NCBI GenBank assembly: GCA_038118725.1
Contig: JAYOIK010000035.1
Span: forward strand, 1 to 47,298
Length of the DNA stretch: 47,298 nucleotides
DNA from: JADHLJ01 sp038118725
Lineage (GTDB): Bacteria > Pseudomonadota > Alphaproteobacteria > Thalassobaculales > Thalassobaculaceae
Reading direction: 5' to 3'
Position numbers and translations under genes: made by a program. The notes beneath the pieces are model-generated. The model saw only the letters and a program-made list of their open reading frames with translations, was not told the origin of the DNA and did not search any database. The stretch's first letter is position 1. Each line of letters begins with the position of its first letter. Below are positions 25,410 to 34,444 of the stretch, piece after piece.

Positions 25410-26555
25410 ATGGCCAGCTCTGACCTCGCGACGTCCGGTATCTCCTCCGCTCAAGCCAAGGATGACGAGCGTTGGATGCGTCTGGCGATCCGTGTGGCCG
25501 CGAGGGGGCGGGGGACGACCGCGCCCAATCCGTCGGTCGGATGCGTGCTGGTGAAGGAAGGACGTCTTATCGCCCGAGGCTGGACGCAACCGGGCGGCAG
25601 ACCGCATGCCGAGGCTGTCGCGCTGTCGGCGGCGGATGGAGCGGCGGAGGGCTGCACGGCCTATGTCTCGCTTGAGCCTTGTGCCCATGTCGGGCGGACC
25701 CCACCTTGCGCGAAGGCCTTGATCGCGGCCGGTGTCGCGCGCGTGGTGATCGGCGCCAGGGATCCCGATCCCAGGGTGGACGGAAATGGCGCGCGGATGC
25801 TCCGCGAGGCCGGAATTGAGGTTCGCGAGGGGGTTTGCCGCGAGGCGGCGGAGCGCGATCTCGCCGGCTTTCTCGGACGCGTTCGCGATGGACTACCGCG
25901 TGTCACCTTAAAGCTTGCCACGAGCTTGGACGCGCGGATCGCGACCCGAGAGGGCGAGAGCAAGTGGATCACCGGAGAGGCGTCTCGACGGATGGTTCAT
26001 GGCCTGCGCGCCCGTCACGATGCTATCTTGACGGGAGTGGGAACGATTCTGGCCGATGATCCCATGTTGAACTGCCGGTTGCCGGGATTGGCGGGGCGAT
26101 CTCCCGACCGCGTTGTCCTTGATTCCCGTCTGCGGACGCCGGTTTCCAGCGCCCTGGTCACCTCCGCGCGCGATATCAAAACGATGATCATTGCGACATC
26201 CGCCGCGCCGGCGACGTCGGAACACGGCCTCGCGGAACGGGGGGTGGAGGTCATTCATCTACCTTGGGACGAGGCCGGGCGCGTCGCGCCGCGAGAAGCG
26301 TTGAAGGCGCTTGGAGATCGCGGAACCACTAGTGTTTTCATCGAGTCGGGAAGCGAAATCGCGATCTCGTTTCTGGCCGCCGACCTGGTCGATGAACTGG
26401 TCTGGTTCCGCGCGCCGATGCTCATCGGGGGGGATGGAAAACCGGCGGTCGAGGGGCTCGGAATCGACGCTTTGAGGCTTGCGCCCGGGTTCCGGTGCGT
26501 CGATGCGAGGCCGGTGGGTGAAGATGTTGTGGAAACCTACAGGCGGCGGCCCTAG
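25410..26555 (+). CDS. ribD: bifunctional riboflavin deaminase/reductase
   Basis: RibD performs the second and third steps of riboflavin synthesis: deamination of the pyrimidine intermediate, then side-chain reduction. The 381-residue protein has an N-terminal cytidine-deaminase-like domain with the zinc site PHAEAVAL and EPCAHVGRTPPCAKAL. From about residue 160 it has the RibD_C reductase domain, with LKLATSLDARIAT, GESKWITGEASRRMVH and VGTILADDPMLNCRL. The first ATG is used. It lies 17 bases after nrdR and starts a run of riboflavin genes. No FMN riboswitch is visible upstream. Confidence 0.95.
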   Translation: MASSDLATSGISSAQAKDDERWMRLAIRVAARGRGTTAPNPSVGCVLVKEGRLIARGWTQPGGRPHAEAVALSAADGAAEGCTAYVSLEPCAHVGRTPPCAKALIAAGVARVVIGARDPDPRVDGNGARMLREAGIEVREGVCREAAERDLAGFLGRVRDGLPRVTLKLATSLDARIATREGESKWITGEASRRMVHGLRARHDAILTGVGTILADDPMLNCRLPGLAGRSPDRVVLDSRLRTPVSSALVTSARDIKTMIIATSAAPATSEHGLAERGVEVIHLPWDEAGRVAPREALKALGDRGTTSVFIESGSEIAISFLAADLVDELVWFRAPMLIGGDGKPAVEGLGIDALRLAPGFRCVDARPVGEDVVETYRRRP

Positions 26556-26564
26556 TTTACGGCG

Positions 26565-27176
26565 ATGTTTACGGGAATCATTACCGATGTCGGGACCATC
26601 CGGGCGCTGGAGCAACGCGGCGACCTGCGCGCGGCTATCGCCACGTCCTACGAAACCGCTGGAATCGCCGATGGCGCGTCCATCGCCTGTTCCGGGGCCT
26701 GCCTGACGGTTGTCGACAAGGGCGATGACTGGTTCGCGGTCGATATCTCGAAGGAAACCTTGGATCACACTACCCTCGGGGGATGGGAGGCCGGCGCGCG
26801 GGTCAATCTCGAACGCTCCCTGTCGCTCGGCGACGAGCTGGGCGGGCATATTGTCTCTGGCCACGTGGACGGCGTGGCCACCGTGCTGTCCGTGCGCGAC
26901 GAGGGCGATAGTCGCCGGCTTTCGATCGAGGTGCCGCGCGAGCTGGCGCGCTTCATCGCCTCGAAGGGCTCGGTCGCGCTCGACGGTATCTCCTTGACGG
27001 TCAACGAAGTCGACGGCGCGGTGTTCGGCGTGAATATCATTCCACACACCTGGGAGCGGACCACCTTGGCGGGGGTGAGGCCCGGGAGTCGATTGAATGT
27101 TGAAATCGACATGCTGGCGCGCTACGTCGCGCGCTTGACCCAAGCAATGGAGGCTGATCGCGATGGCGGCGCCTGA
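26565..27176 (+). CDS. ribE: riboflavin synthase, alpha subunit
   Basis: The enzyme dismutates two lumazine molecules to riboflavin. The 203-residue protein starts with the invariant MFTGII and is built of two similar beta-barrels: residues 1 to about 95 (with IACSGACLTVVDKG and DISKETLDHTTLG), then a second barrel beginning near GDELGGHIVSGHVDG (with KGSVALDGISLTVNEVDG and VNIIPHTWERTTL). All match the family. It follows ribD by nine bases, and its 3' end overlaps ribBA by 14 bases. Confidence 0.95.
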   Translation: MFTGIITDVGTIRALEQRGDLRAAIATSYETAGIADGASIACSGACLTVVDKGDDWFAVDISKETLDHTTLGGWEAGARVNLERSLSLGDELGGHIVSGHVDGVATVLSVRDEGDSRRLSIEVPRELARFIASKGSVALDGISLTVNEVDGAVFGVNIIPHTWERTTLAGVRPGSRLNVEIDMLARYVARLTQAMEADRDGGA

Positions 27177-28326
27177 GCAATTGAGCGATGTCTACCAGGG
27201 CGCGTTGTCGTCGATCGAGGAAGTCGTCGAGGAAGCAAAAGCCGGCCGGATGTTCATCCTCGTCGATGACGAGGGACGCGAGAACGAGGGCGATCTGTGC
27301 ATCCCGGCGGAGATGGCGACTGCGGAAGTCATCAACTTCATGGCCATGCACGCGCGCGGCTTGATCTGCTTGTCGATGACCCGGGCAAGGGTCGAGCAGC
27401 TCGGCCTGCCGCTGATGTCGTCGCGGAACGAAACCCGGCATGAAACCGCCTTCACCGTTTCGATCGAGGCGCGGGAGGGGGTGACCACCGGTATCTCCGC
27501 CCATGACCGGGCCCGCACGATCGCCGTGGCCACGGATCCGGATCTCGGACGCGAGGATATCGTGACCCCGGGGCATGTCTTCCCGTTGGTGGCCAGGGAT
27601 GGCGGCACCTTGGTTCGCGCCGGGCATACCGAGGCGGTCGTCGACATCGCCCGGATGGCCGGCATGAACCCGTCCGGGGTGATCTGCGAGATCATGAAGG
27701 ACGACGGCACCATGGCGCGGCTGCCGGATCTGATCCAGTTCGCCCAACTGCACAATCTAAAGGTCGCGACGATCGCCGACCTGATCGCGCATCGCCGGCG
27801 CAACGAGACCATTGTCGAGCGTTCCGTCGACACCATGCTTAACAGTAAGTATGGCGGCGAATGGCGGATGATCGTTTATCTGAACAAGGTCACCTATGCC
27901 GAGCATATCGCCTTGATCAAGGGAGACATCACCACCAGTGAACCCGTACTTGTGCGCATGCATGCCCTGAACGTGATGGAGGATGTCCTCGGCGATCAGT
28001 CCAGTGGGCGCGGCGGCAGGCAGGTACAGGCCGCGATGGCGGCGATCGCCGAGGAGGGACGCGGCGTGGTGGTGATGATCCGCGAGCCGACGCCCACCGC
28101 CCTGTCCGAGCGCATACGAAACACACTGAAGGCCCAGGCCGAGGGGCGGCGCACGGAGAACGAGCTTCGCGACTACGGCATCGGGGCTCAGATTCTGGGA
28201 GATCTCGGCGTTCGCGAGATGGTCCTGCTTAGTAACTCTCAACGCACGGTGGTTGGTCTTGACGGCTATGGCCTCAGCATCGTGGGACGCCGTCCGACGC
28301 AACCGGAACATGATGAGCTAGATTGA
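27163..28326 (+). CDS. ribB: DHBP synthase with a degenerate GTP cyclohydrolase II domain (RibBX-like)
   Basis: The N-terminal domain (residues 1 to about 210) is 3,4-dihydroxy-2-butanone-4-phosphate synthase, with DDEGRENEGDLCIPAE, the GHTEAVVDIARMAG region and the HARGLICL segment. The C-terminal ~175 residues have the length and outline of GTP cyclohydrolase II. However, the zinc-cysteine segment (family ECLTGD ... CDCG) reads near residue 264 as RMHALNVMEDVLGDQSSGRG, without a single cysteine. GTP cyclohydrolase activity is therefore unlikely. This matches the RibBX variant known from proteobacteria. A separate RibA must be encoded elsewhere. Synteny within the rib operon is normal. Confidence 0.92.
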   Translation: MAAPEQLSDVYQGALSSIEEVVEEAKAGRMFILVDDEGRENEGDLCIPAEMATAEVINFMAMHARGLICLSMTRARVEQLGLPLMSSRNETRHETAFTVSIEAREGVTTGISAHDRARTIAVATDPDLGREDIVTPGHVFPLVARDGGTLVRAGHTEAVVDIARMAGMNPSGVICEIMKDDGTMARLPDLIQFAQLHNLKVATIADLIAHRRRNETIVERSVDTMLNSKYGGEWRMIVYLNKVTYAEHIALIKGDITTSEPVLVRMHALNVMEDVLGDQSSGRGGRQVQAAMAAIAEEGRGVVVMIREPTPTALSERIRNTLKAQAEGRRTENELRDYGIGAQILGDLGVREMVLLSNSQRTVVGLDGYGLSIVGRRPTQPEHDELD

Positions 28327-28760
28327 TGACAAGAGTGCTGATAGTCGACGCGGATTTCTACGAGGATTTGGCGAGCGAACTGGTACGCGGGGCAACCGCC
28401 GAGCTGGACGCGCGCGGGATCGGGTTTGATCGGGTTTCGGTTCCCGGCGCCCTGGAGATCCCGGCGGCGATCTCGCTGGCGTCCAAGCGGACCGATGGGC
28501 CGGCCTATGACGGCTATGTCGCGCTGGGCTGCGTGATCCGAGGCGAGACGTCGCATTATGACATCGTCTGCGGCGAGAGCGCGCGGGGGCTGACCGAATT
28601 GGCGCTGGAACGGGATCTGGCGATCGGAAACGGAATTCTCACGGTTGATACCGGCGAGCAGGCCTGGGCGAGGGCGGATGTGGGACGCAAGAACAAGGGC
28701 CGGGACGCGGTTGTCGCTTGCCTGAGCCTGGTGGAACTAAAGGCGAGGTTCGGAGTTTGA
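28326..28760 (+). CDS. ribH: 6,7-dimethyl-8-ribityllumazine synthase
   Basis: Lumazine synthase condenses the RibD and RibB products. The 144-residue protein has the substrate-binding VPGALEIPAAISLA and the catalytic His77 within GCVIRGETSHYDIVCGESARGL, then GILTVDTGEQAW. The sequence is typical of the icosahedral or pentameric shell-forming family. The ATG overlaps the ribBA stop by one base; a TTG one codon earlier is unlikely. Its stop TGA overlaps the TTG start of nusB. Confidence 0.94.
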   Translation: MTRVLIVDADFYEDLASELVRGATAELDARGIGFDRVSVPGALEIPAAISLASKRTDGPAYDGYVALGCVIRGETSHYDIVCGESARGLTELALERDLAIGNGILTVDTGEQAWARADVGRKNKGRDAVVACLSLVELKARFGV

Positions 28761-29302
28761 AGCCGGCGGAACGACGCGCGGGGCGCAAGGAACGAAAATC
28801 GGTGCTGCGACCGCGCACCACGTCGCGGCTCGCGGCGGTCCAGGCGCTCTATCAGATGCATATGACGGACAAGCCCGCCTCCTTGATCGTCGAGGAGTTC
28901 GTGGCCCATCGCCTGACCGAATTGGAGGATACGACCAGCTTTGGTCTGGCGGACGAGGAGTTGTTCCGTGAGTTGACGCTCGGCGCGGCCAAGGAACGCG
29001 AGGCCGTCGACGCGATCATTGCCGATACCCTGGTCGAGGGATGGTCGATCGATCGCTTGGAAAGCACCCTGTTGGCGATCCTGCGCGTCGGAGCGCATGA
29101 GCTGCTGAACCATGGAAGCACGCCGACCGCCGTCGTGATCAGCGAGTATGTCGACGTTACCCACGCGTTTTACGACGAAGCGGCGGTGGGGTTGGTCAAC
29201 GGGGTCCTGGACAGGGTGGCGCAAGTGGTGCGCGAGCGGGACGGCACCGACGATGACGACGAGGACGAGGATTTCGCGCCGAGGACGGATCGGACGGGAT
29301 AG
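28757..29302 (+). CDS. nusB: transcription antitermination factor NusB
   Basis: NusB pairs with S10 in the rRNA antitermination complex. The 181-residue protein has a basic N-terminal RNA-binding arm (KPAERRAGRKERKS) followed by RLAAVQALYQM, LRVGAHELLNHGSTPTAVVISEYVDVTHAF and GLVNGVLDRVA. It ends in a very acidic tail that includes DDDDEDED. No ATG precedes the fold in frame. The best start is the TTG at 28757, which overlaps the ribH stop (TTGA) and has GAGG upstream; a TTG at 28718 is possible. The ribH-nusB pair is a classic coupled arrangement. Confidence 0.9.
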   Translation: MKPAERRAGRKERKSVLRPRTTSRLAAVQALYQMHMTDKPASLIVEEFVAHRLTELEDTTSFGLADEELFRELTLGAAKEREAVDAIIADTLVEGWSIDRLESTLLAILRVGAHELLNHGSTPTAVVISEYVDVTHAFYDEAAVGLVNGVLDRVAQVVRERDGTDDDDEDEDFAPRTDRTG

Positions 29303-29305
29303 GCC

Positions 29306-30286
29306 ATGGGGCTGGGCGAATTCGGCCGCATAGAAAAGTTCTTCAAACCCTTGGCTACCGGATTTCCCGGCGCGCTTGACCTTGGCGACGACGCCGCCGT
29401 GTTGCCGGTCGAGGGGCTGTCGGGGCTGGTGGTATCCAACGACGCGGTCGTCGCCGGCGTGCATTTTCGAGCCAATGATCCCGCCGATCTCGTCGCGCGA
29501 AAGGCGCTTCGTTGCAATCTTTCGGACATGGCGGCGATGGGGGCCGAGCCCTTGGCCTACACGCTTACCCTGGCGTTGAACCGAAGTGACGCGACGACCA
29601 ATGACCAATGGGTCGAGCGGCTGGCGTCTGGGTTGGCCACCGATCAGGAATGCTTCGGCGTGCATCTGATCGGCGGAGACTCGGTCTCGACACCCGGGCC
29701 GACGATGCTGTCGATCACGATTTTCGGCAAACAACGCGGAGATGTCGTGTTGCGACGCTCCGGCGCGCGCGTCGGAGACGATATCTACGTCTCCGGCACG
29801 ATTGGCGACGCGGCGCTCGGACTAAAGGTGCTTGAAGAAGCGCTTGACGCCGGAGCGGACGCGGCGTTTTTAGCGGACCGTTATCATCTGCCGCGGCCAC
29901 GCGTGGCCCTCGGTCTTGCGGTGTTGGGGAGCGCGACCGCCGCGATGGACGTATCCGACGGCCTGGCTCAGGATTTGTCGCATATTTGCGCCGCCTCGAA
30001 GGTCGCGGGCGAGCTGTCGGCCCAGGATGTGCCGCTATCCGCGCCGGCGCGCGCGCTTCTGGCGGCGGGGCGGGTCACGATCGAGGATATCCTCGGAGGC
30101 GGCGACGATTACGAGCTGCTGTTTACCGCGCCGCCGGCCGCGCGTGAAACCGTGGTGGCCATTTCGCGGGACGTGGCGACCGAGGTCTCCCGGATCGGCC
30201 GGATCGTGGAGGGGCGGGGGATAACCCTCCACGAAGCCGACGGGCGGGTGGTGCCCCTGGAGCGGCTGGGGTACCGTCATGAATGA
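29306..30286 (+). CDS. thiL: thiamine-monophosphate kinase
   Basis: ThiL phosphorylates thiamine monophosphate to the active diphosphate. The 326-residue protein belongs to the PurM/SelD-like ATPases and shows GALDLGDDAAVLPV, LVVSNDAVVAGVHF, KALRCNLSDMAAMGAEPLA and IGGDSVSTPGP, with ASRPR-like PRPRVALGLA and MDVSDGLAQDLSHI further on. The usual order nusB-thiL is kept, with three bases between the genes. No other thiamine gene is present in the window. Confidence 0.94.
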   Translation: MGLGEFGRIEKFFKPLATGFPGALDLGDDAAVLPVEGLSGLVVSNDAVVAGVHFRANDPADLVARKALRCNLSDMAAMGAEPLAYTLTLALNRSDATTNDQWVERLASGLATDQECFGVHLIGGDSVSTPGPTMLSITIFGKQRGDVVLRRSGARVGDDIYVSGTIGDAALGLKVLEEALDAGADAAFLADRYHLPRPRVALGLAVLGSATAAMDVSDGLAQDLSHICAASKVAGELSAQDVPLSAPARALLAAGRVTIEDILGGGDDYELLFTAPPAARETVVAISRDVATEVSRIGRIVEGRGITLHEADGRVVPLERLGYRHE

Positions 30287-30331
30287 TCCGCGCCGGGTGA
30301 GCCGGACAAGAGAGGTAATCGGTCGACCTTC

Positions 30332-30814
30332 ATGAAATTGGTCATCATCCTGGTGGGCGTCTTGGCTCTGGTGGGCGGCGGGGTTTTCGGCACCGCGATG
30401 TTCGCGCCCGGCCTGTTGCCGCCGGCGGTGGTGACGATGCTGGGGCAGGAGGTTCCGCCGGAGCCGGAGAAACCGGCCGTCGAGCCGCGTCCGGAGAACA
30501 CCGTCCTGATCGACCTGGAACCGCTTCAGATACCGCTGTTCCGCAACGACGATGTCGACAGGTTCCTGATCATTCACATTCTGATCGAGGTCCGTCCCGG
30601 CAAGGACGCCGATCTTGTGAACAACAAACTGCTAAGGATCATTGACACGTTCATCACTTACATTCATGCATTGAACGCCTTGGATATCGAACCCGGTGTC
30701 GGCGATCGGGCATTTCTCAAGCAACGTCTTCTGGTCAAGGCCGAGGAGATTTTGGGAGAGGGCGTCGTCGTCGACCTGTTATTCGTCAACATCTTCGAAC
30801 GCCCCATCAAGTAG
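30332..30814 (+). CDS. FliL-like single-pass membrane protein
   Basis: The 160-residue protein has one N-terminal membrane helix (about residues 3-25), a Pro/Glu-rich linker (residues 40-55) and a periplasmic domain. The arrangement of that domain (strand IDLEPLQIPLF, helix with FLIIHILIEV, then RAFLKQRLLVKAEEILGEGVV and VNIFERPIK) resembles the stomatin-like fold of FliL, the flagellar stator-associated protein. There are no flagellar genes nearby, so a true flagellar role is not implied. I would call it FliL-like at most. It sits between thiL and an MFS transporter. The ribosome binding site is poor. Confidence 0.7.
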   Translation: MKLVIILVGVLALVGGGVFGTAMFAPGLLPPAVVTMLGQEVPPEPEKPAVEPRPENTVLIDLEPLQIPLFRNDDVDRFLIIHILIEVRPGKDADLVNNKLLRIIDTFITYIHALNALDIEPGVGDRAFLKQRLLVKAEEILGEGVVVDLLFVNIFERPIK

Positions 30815-30849
30815 CCGTCGCGATCGCGACAAACCGAGCGAGCCCCGTT

Positions 30850-32232
30850 ATGACCGAGCGCGATCCAACCGTCCGGAACGTTGTCCTGTTGGCCTGTTGC
30901 CAGGCCCTGTCGATGTCGGCGATGTCGATGAGCATGACGGTCACGGCCCTGGTCGGGCAGTCGCTGTCGCCGGATCCGGCCTTGTCGACCTTGCCGCTGG
31001 CCCTTCAGTTCACCGCGACCATGCTGACCACCATGCCGGCCTCGCTGCTGATGCGCCGGTTCGGGCGGCAGATGGGTTTCTCGCTCGGCGTGGTCATCGG
31101 TGTCGCGGGCGCGCTGCTCGCCACCTTTGTGATCTTCGAGCGCAGTTTTGTCGGATTCTGCGTGGGCTCGATCATGATGGGCGTCTTCATGGGGTTTTCG
31201 GTCTTCTATCGCCATGCCGCGGCCGACACCGCCAGCGACGCCTTCCGCAGCAAGGCGATTTCCCTCGTCATGGCCGGCGGCGTTGTTTCGGCGCTTCTGG
31301 GGCCTGAATTGGCAAAGCAATCCTATGATCTGTTCGATATCGAAGGCGTCGGCACGGTTACTTACGCCGGCTGCTTCGTGGTCGCGGCGGCGTTGCAGGC
31401 CTTAATCCTGGTGGTTCTGAGATTTGTCGAGATTCCCCGCGAGACGGCGGAACAGCAAAAGGACTCCGGGCGTCCCTTGCCCCAGATCATGCGTCAGCCC
31501 CGATTCGTGGTGGCGGCGGCCGGCGCGATGATCGGATACGGGGTGATGAGCTTCGTTATGACCGCGACCCCGCTGGCGATCGTCGCCTGCGGCTTCGCCT
31601 TCACGGATTCAGCTTTTGTGATTCAGTGGCACGCCTTCGCCATGTTCGCGCCGTCGTTTTTCACCGGCTCGCTCATCGCGCGCTTTGGTGTCCTGAGGAT
31701 CATGATGACCGGCGCCCTGGCGCTTGTCCTGAGCGTCGGGATCTCGGTGTCCGGGATCGAGCTCTATCAGTTCTGGTGGGGCTTGGTGATGCTCGGAATC
31801 GGCTGGAACTTCCTGTTTATCGGCGGCACGAGCCTGTTGGCCGAATGCCATACGCCGGCGGAAAAGGCCAAGGTTCAGGGGCTGAACGACTTCATGGTTT
31901 TCTCGACGGTCACGGTTTCCTCGTTCTCCGCGGGCGCGATTTTCCACCATTTCGGCTGGCTCGAGGTGAACCTCAGCGTGCTTCCGCTGATCGGTATTGT
32001 CATCGTGCTTTTGTTCTGGTTGATGCGGCGGAACAGCGCGGCGGCGGCGGTGGGATCGAAAAAAGCCGCCGAAACAGGCGCTTCGCGGTTGCCACAACCG
32101 ATTTTTTTGCTATGTTCCGCGCGATTTCGTGGGCGCGATCCGCAAGACCGTTGCCCCATGTCCACGTCGGGCCTTCCAAAACCCGAAAGCCGAGTACCGC
32201 TCCCAGGAAAGTCTGTCCCGGCGCGACGTTAA
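30850..32232 (+). CDS. MFS transporter with an unusual C-terminal tail
   Basis: This is a major facilitator superfamily permease of unknown substrate. About twelve membrane helices span residues 10 to about 392. The typical loop between helices 2 and 3 appears as LMRRFGRQMGFSLG, and the second half repeats the pattern with LIARFGVLRIMMTG. The transmembrane part ends at FWLMRRNSAAAA. The last ~60 residues have no helix or domain character, and their DNA contains a promoter-like site for hppA. The tail may be translated extension or a result of losing the original stop. Substrate unknown. Confidence 0.85.
   Translation: MTERDPTVRNVVLLACCQALSMSAMSMSMTVTALVGQSLSPDPALSTLPLALQFTATMLTTMPASLLMRRFGRQMGFSLGVVIGVAGALLATFVIFERSFVGFCVGSIMMGVFMGFSVFYRHAAADTASDAFRSKAISLVMAGGVVSALLGPELAKQSYDLFDIEGVGTVTYAGCFVVAAALQALILVVLRFVEIPRETAEQQKDSGRPLPQIMRQPRFVVAAAGAMIGYGVMSFVMTATPLAIVACGFAFTDSAFVIQWHAFAMFAPSFFTGSLIARFGVLRIMMTGALALVLSVGISVSGIELYQFWWGLVMLGIGWNFLFIGGTSLLAECHTPAEKAKVQGLNDFMVFSTVTVSSFSAGAIFHHFGWLEVNLSVLPLIGIVIVLLFWLMRRNSAAAAVGSKKAAETGASRLPQPIFLLCSARFRGRDPQDRCPMSTSGLPKPESRVPLPGKSVPARR
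32089..32116 (+). promoter_or_regulatory. promoter of hppA inside the MFS gene's 3' end
   Basis: TTGCCA (32089-32094, five of six) and TATGTT (32111-32116, four of six) are separated by 16 bases including a run of seven T. The predicted start would leave a leader of about 135 bases before hppA. Confidence 0.6.
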
Positions 32233-32257
32233 TTGAACCAATGAAGGATCCCCGAAC

Positions 32258-34354
32258 ATGACTGAAATGTTCACCCTCGTCATCGTCTGTGGAGCGCTCG
32301 CGTTGCTCTACGGCGTGTTGGCGGCGCGCAGCGTGCTCGCGGCCGATGCCGGTAACGAGAAGATGCAGCAAATCGCCGCGGCCATTCAGGAAGGCGCCGC
32401 CGCTTATCTGAACCGGCAGTATTCGACCATCGCCATGGTCGGCGTTGTCGTGACCATCATCCTGGCCTGGTCGCTGGGCATGACGGTTGCCGTCGGTTTC
32501 GTGCTCGGCGCCGTGCTTTCGGGGATCGCCGGATATATCGGCATGTACGTCTCCGTGCGCGCCAATGTCCGCACCACCCAGGCCGCGACCGTCGGCTTGG
32601 AGCCGGCGCTGGATATCGCGTTCAAGTCCGGCGCGATCACCGGAATGCTGGTGGTCGGCCTCGGTCTCCTGGGCGTCGCCGGCTATTACTTCTTCCTGCT
32701 CGGTTACTACGACACCAGCACCGACGCGGGCATGCGGCACGTACTGGAGGCGCTGGTCGCGCTCAGCTTCGGGGCCTCGTTGATTTCGATCTTCGCGCGT
32801 CTCGGCGGCGGCATCTTCACCAAGGGCGCCGACGTGGGTGGCGACATGGTGGGCAAGGTCGAGGCCGGCATCCCCGAGGATGATCCCCGCAACGCCGCCT
32901 CGATCGCGGACAACGTGGGTGACAATGTCGGCGACTGCGCCGGCATGGCCGCCGACCTGTTCGAGACCTACGCGGTCACGGTTGTCGCGACGATGCTGCT
33001 CGCGGCGATCTTCTTCACCGGCGAGACCGCCGCGACCCTGATGCTGTTCCCGCTGGTTATCGGCGCGGTCTGCATCGTCGGTTCGGTCATTGGCACCTTC
33101 TTCGTCAAGCTCGGCGCCAGCCAGAACATCATGTGGGCCCTCTACAAGGGCTTCATTTCCAGCGCGGTGATTTCCGCCGTGCTGATCGGCGTGGTGACCT
33201 GGCAGATGCTGGGCTTCGACACGGTCTTCAAGCTGTCGAACGGCGTTGAGACCACCGGGCGTTATATCTTCTACTGCGCCATGGTCGGCTTGGTCGTGAC
33301 CGGTCTGATCATCTGGGTGACGGAGTACTACACCTCCACCGAGTATCGCCCGGTTCGCAGCGTCGCCAAGTCCTCGGAAACCGGTGACGGCACCAACGTC
33401 ATTCAGGGCCTCGCGGTCTCCATGGAAGCCTGCGCGTTGCCGGCGCTGATCATCTCCGGCGGCATCCTCGCGGCCTATATCTGGGGTGGCATCTTCGGGA
33501 TCGGCATCGCCGCGACCACGATGTTGGCCCTGGCCGGCATGGTTGTCGCCCTCGACGCCTACGGCCCGGTCACGGACAACGCCGGTGGCATCGCCGAGAT
33601 GGCGGAACTGCCGGAGAATGTTCGTAACACCACCGACGCGCTGGACGCGGTCGGCAACACCACCAAGGCGGTGACCAAGGGCTATGCCATCGGTTCCGCC
33701 GGCCTCGCGGCCCTGGTGCTGTTCGCGGCCTATACCGAGGATCTGAAGCATTACTTCCCGAACCTGGAAGTCGAGTTCGTGCTGCAGGATCCGTATGTCG
33801 TCGTCGGCCTGTTCATCGGCGGCATGCTGCCCTACCTATTCGGCTCGATGGGCATGCAGGCCGTGGGCCGCGCCGCCGGTTCGGTCGTCGAGGAGGTTCG
33901 TCGCCAGTTCCGCGAGAACCCCGGCATCATGGAAGGCACGGTCAAGCCGGAATACGGCCGCGCCGTTGACTTGCTGACCAAGGCCGCGATCAAGGAAATG
34001 ATCGTCCCGTCCTTGCTGCCGGTCCTGGCGCCGGTGGTGATGTACTTCGTTATCAAGTGGATCGGTGGCGAGGCCGCGGCCTTCACCGCGATCGGCGCGA
34101 TGCTGCTCGGCACCATCGTTACCGGCATCTTCGTCGCCATCTCGATGACGGCGGGTGGCGGTGCCTGGGATAACGCCAAGAAGTACATCGAGGACGGTAA
34201 CCACGGCGGAAAGGGCTCCGACGCCCACAAGGCCGCGGTCACCGGCGATACCGTCGGCGATCCCTATAAGGACACCGCCGGTCCGGCCATTAACCCGATG
34301 ATCAAGATCATCAACATCGTCGCGATCCTGCTGCTGGCCGCGCTAGCCGCCTGA
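32258..34354 (+). CDS. hppA: K+-independent proton-pumping pyrophosphatase
   Basis: This integral membrane enzyme couples PPi hydrolysis to proton export. The 698-residue protein has about sixteen helices and the acidic PPi/Mg site motif DNVGDNVGDCAGMAADLFE (starting near residue 218), repeated in style by DNAGGIAEMAELPENVR and by DTVGDPYKDTAGPAINPMI at the C-terminus. The subfamily-deciding position carries Lys470 in GNTTKAVTKG, where K+-dependent enzymes have alanine, so the enzyme should not require K+. This is the form known from Rhodospirillum. AAGGA precedes the ATG. It has its own promoter and terminator, so it is monocistronic. Confidence 0.97.
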   Translation: MTEMFTLVIVCGALALLYGVLAARSVLAADAGNEKMQQIAAAIQEGAAAYLNRQYSTIAMVGVVVTIILAWSLGMTVAVGFVLGAVLSGIAGYIGMYVSVRANVRTTQAATVGLEPALDIAFKSGAITGMLVVGLGLLGVAGYYFFLLGYYDTSTDAGMRHVLEALVALSFGASLISIFARLGGGIFTKGADVGGDMVGKVEAGIPEDDPRNAASIADNVGDNVGDCAGMAADLFETYAVTVVATMLLAAIFFTGETAATLMLFPLVIGAVCIVGSVIGTFFVKLGASQNIMWALYKGFISSAVISAVLIGVVTWQMLGFDTVFKLSNGVETTGRYIFYCAMVGLVVTGLIIWVTEYYTSTEYRPVRSVAKSSETGDGTNVIQGLAVSMEACALPALIISGGILAAYIWGGIFGIGIAATTMLALAGMVVALDAYGPVTDNAGGIAEMAELPENVRNTTDALDAVGNTTKAVTKGYAIGSAGLAALVLFAAYTEDLKHYFPNLEVEFVLQDPYVVVGLFIGGMLPYLFGSMGMQAVGRAAGSVVEEVRRQFRENPGIMEGTVKPEYGRAVDLLTKAAIKEMIVPSLLPVLAPVVMYFVIKWIGGEAAAFTAIGAMLLGTIVTGIFVAISMTAGGGAWDNAKKYIEDGNHGGKGSDAHKAAVTGDTVGDPYKDTAGPAINPMIKIINIVAILLLAALAA

Positions 34355-34373
34355 TCCGACCGTATATCGACAT

Positions 34374-34411
34374 GGAAAGGGCCTTGGATGGTGATCCAAG
34401 GCCCTTTTTCC
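34374..34411 (+). terminator. strong intrinsic terminator of hppA
   Basis: AAAGGGCCTTGGAT (34376-34389) pairs perfectly with ATCCAAGGCCCTTT (34394-34407) around the loop GGTG, with the T-run at 34405-34409. The A/T flanks make it functional in both directions, so it can also end the convergent bamE transcript. Confidence 0.95.
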
Positions 34412-34444
34412 TTGTGGAACGCCGGCGTCGCCGGCTCGACCGGG

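Noticed and set aside
32000..33751. 583-codon minus-strand open frame opposite hppA
   Set aside because: It arises from the codon bias of hppA, and its product has no recognisable fold.
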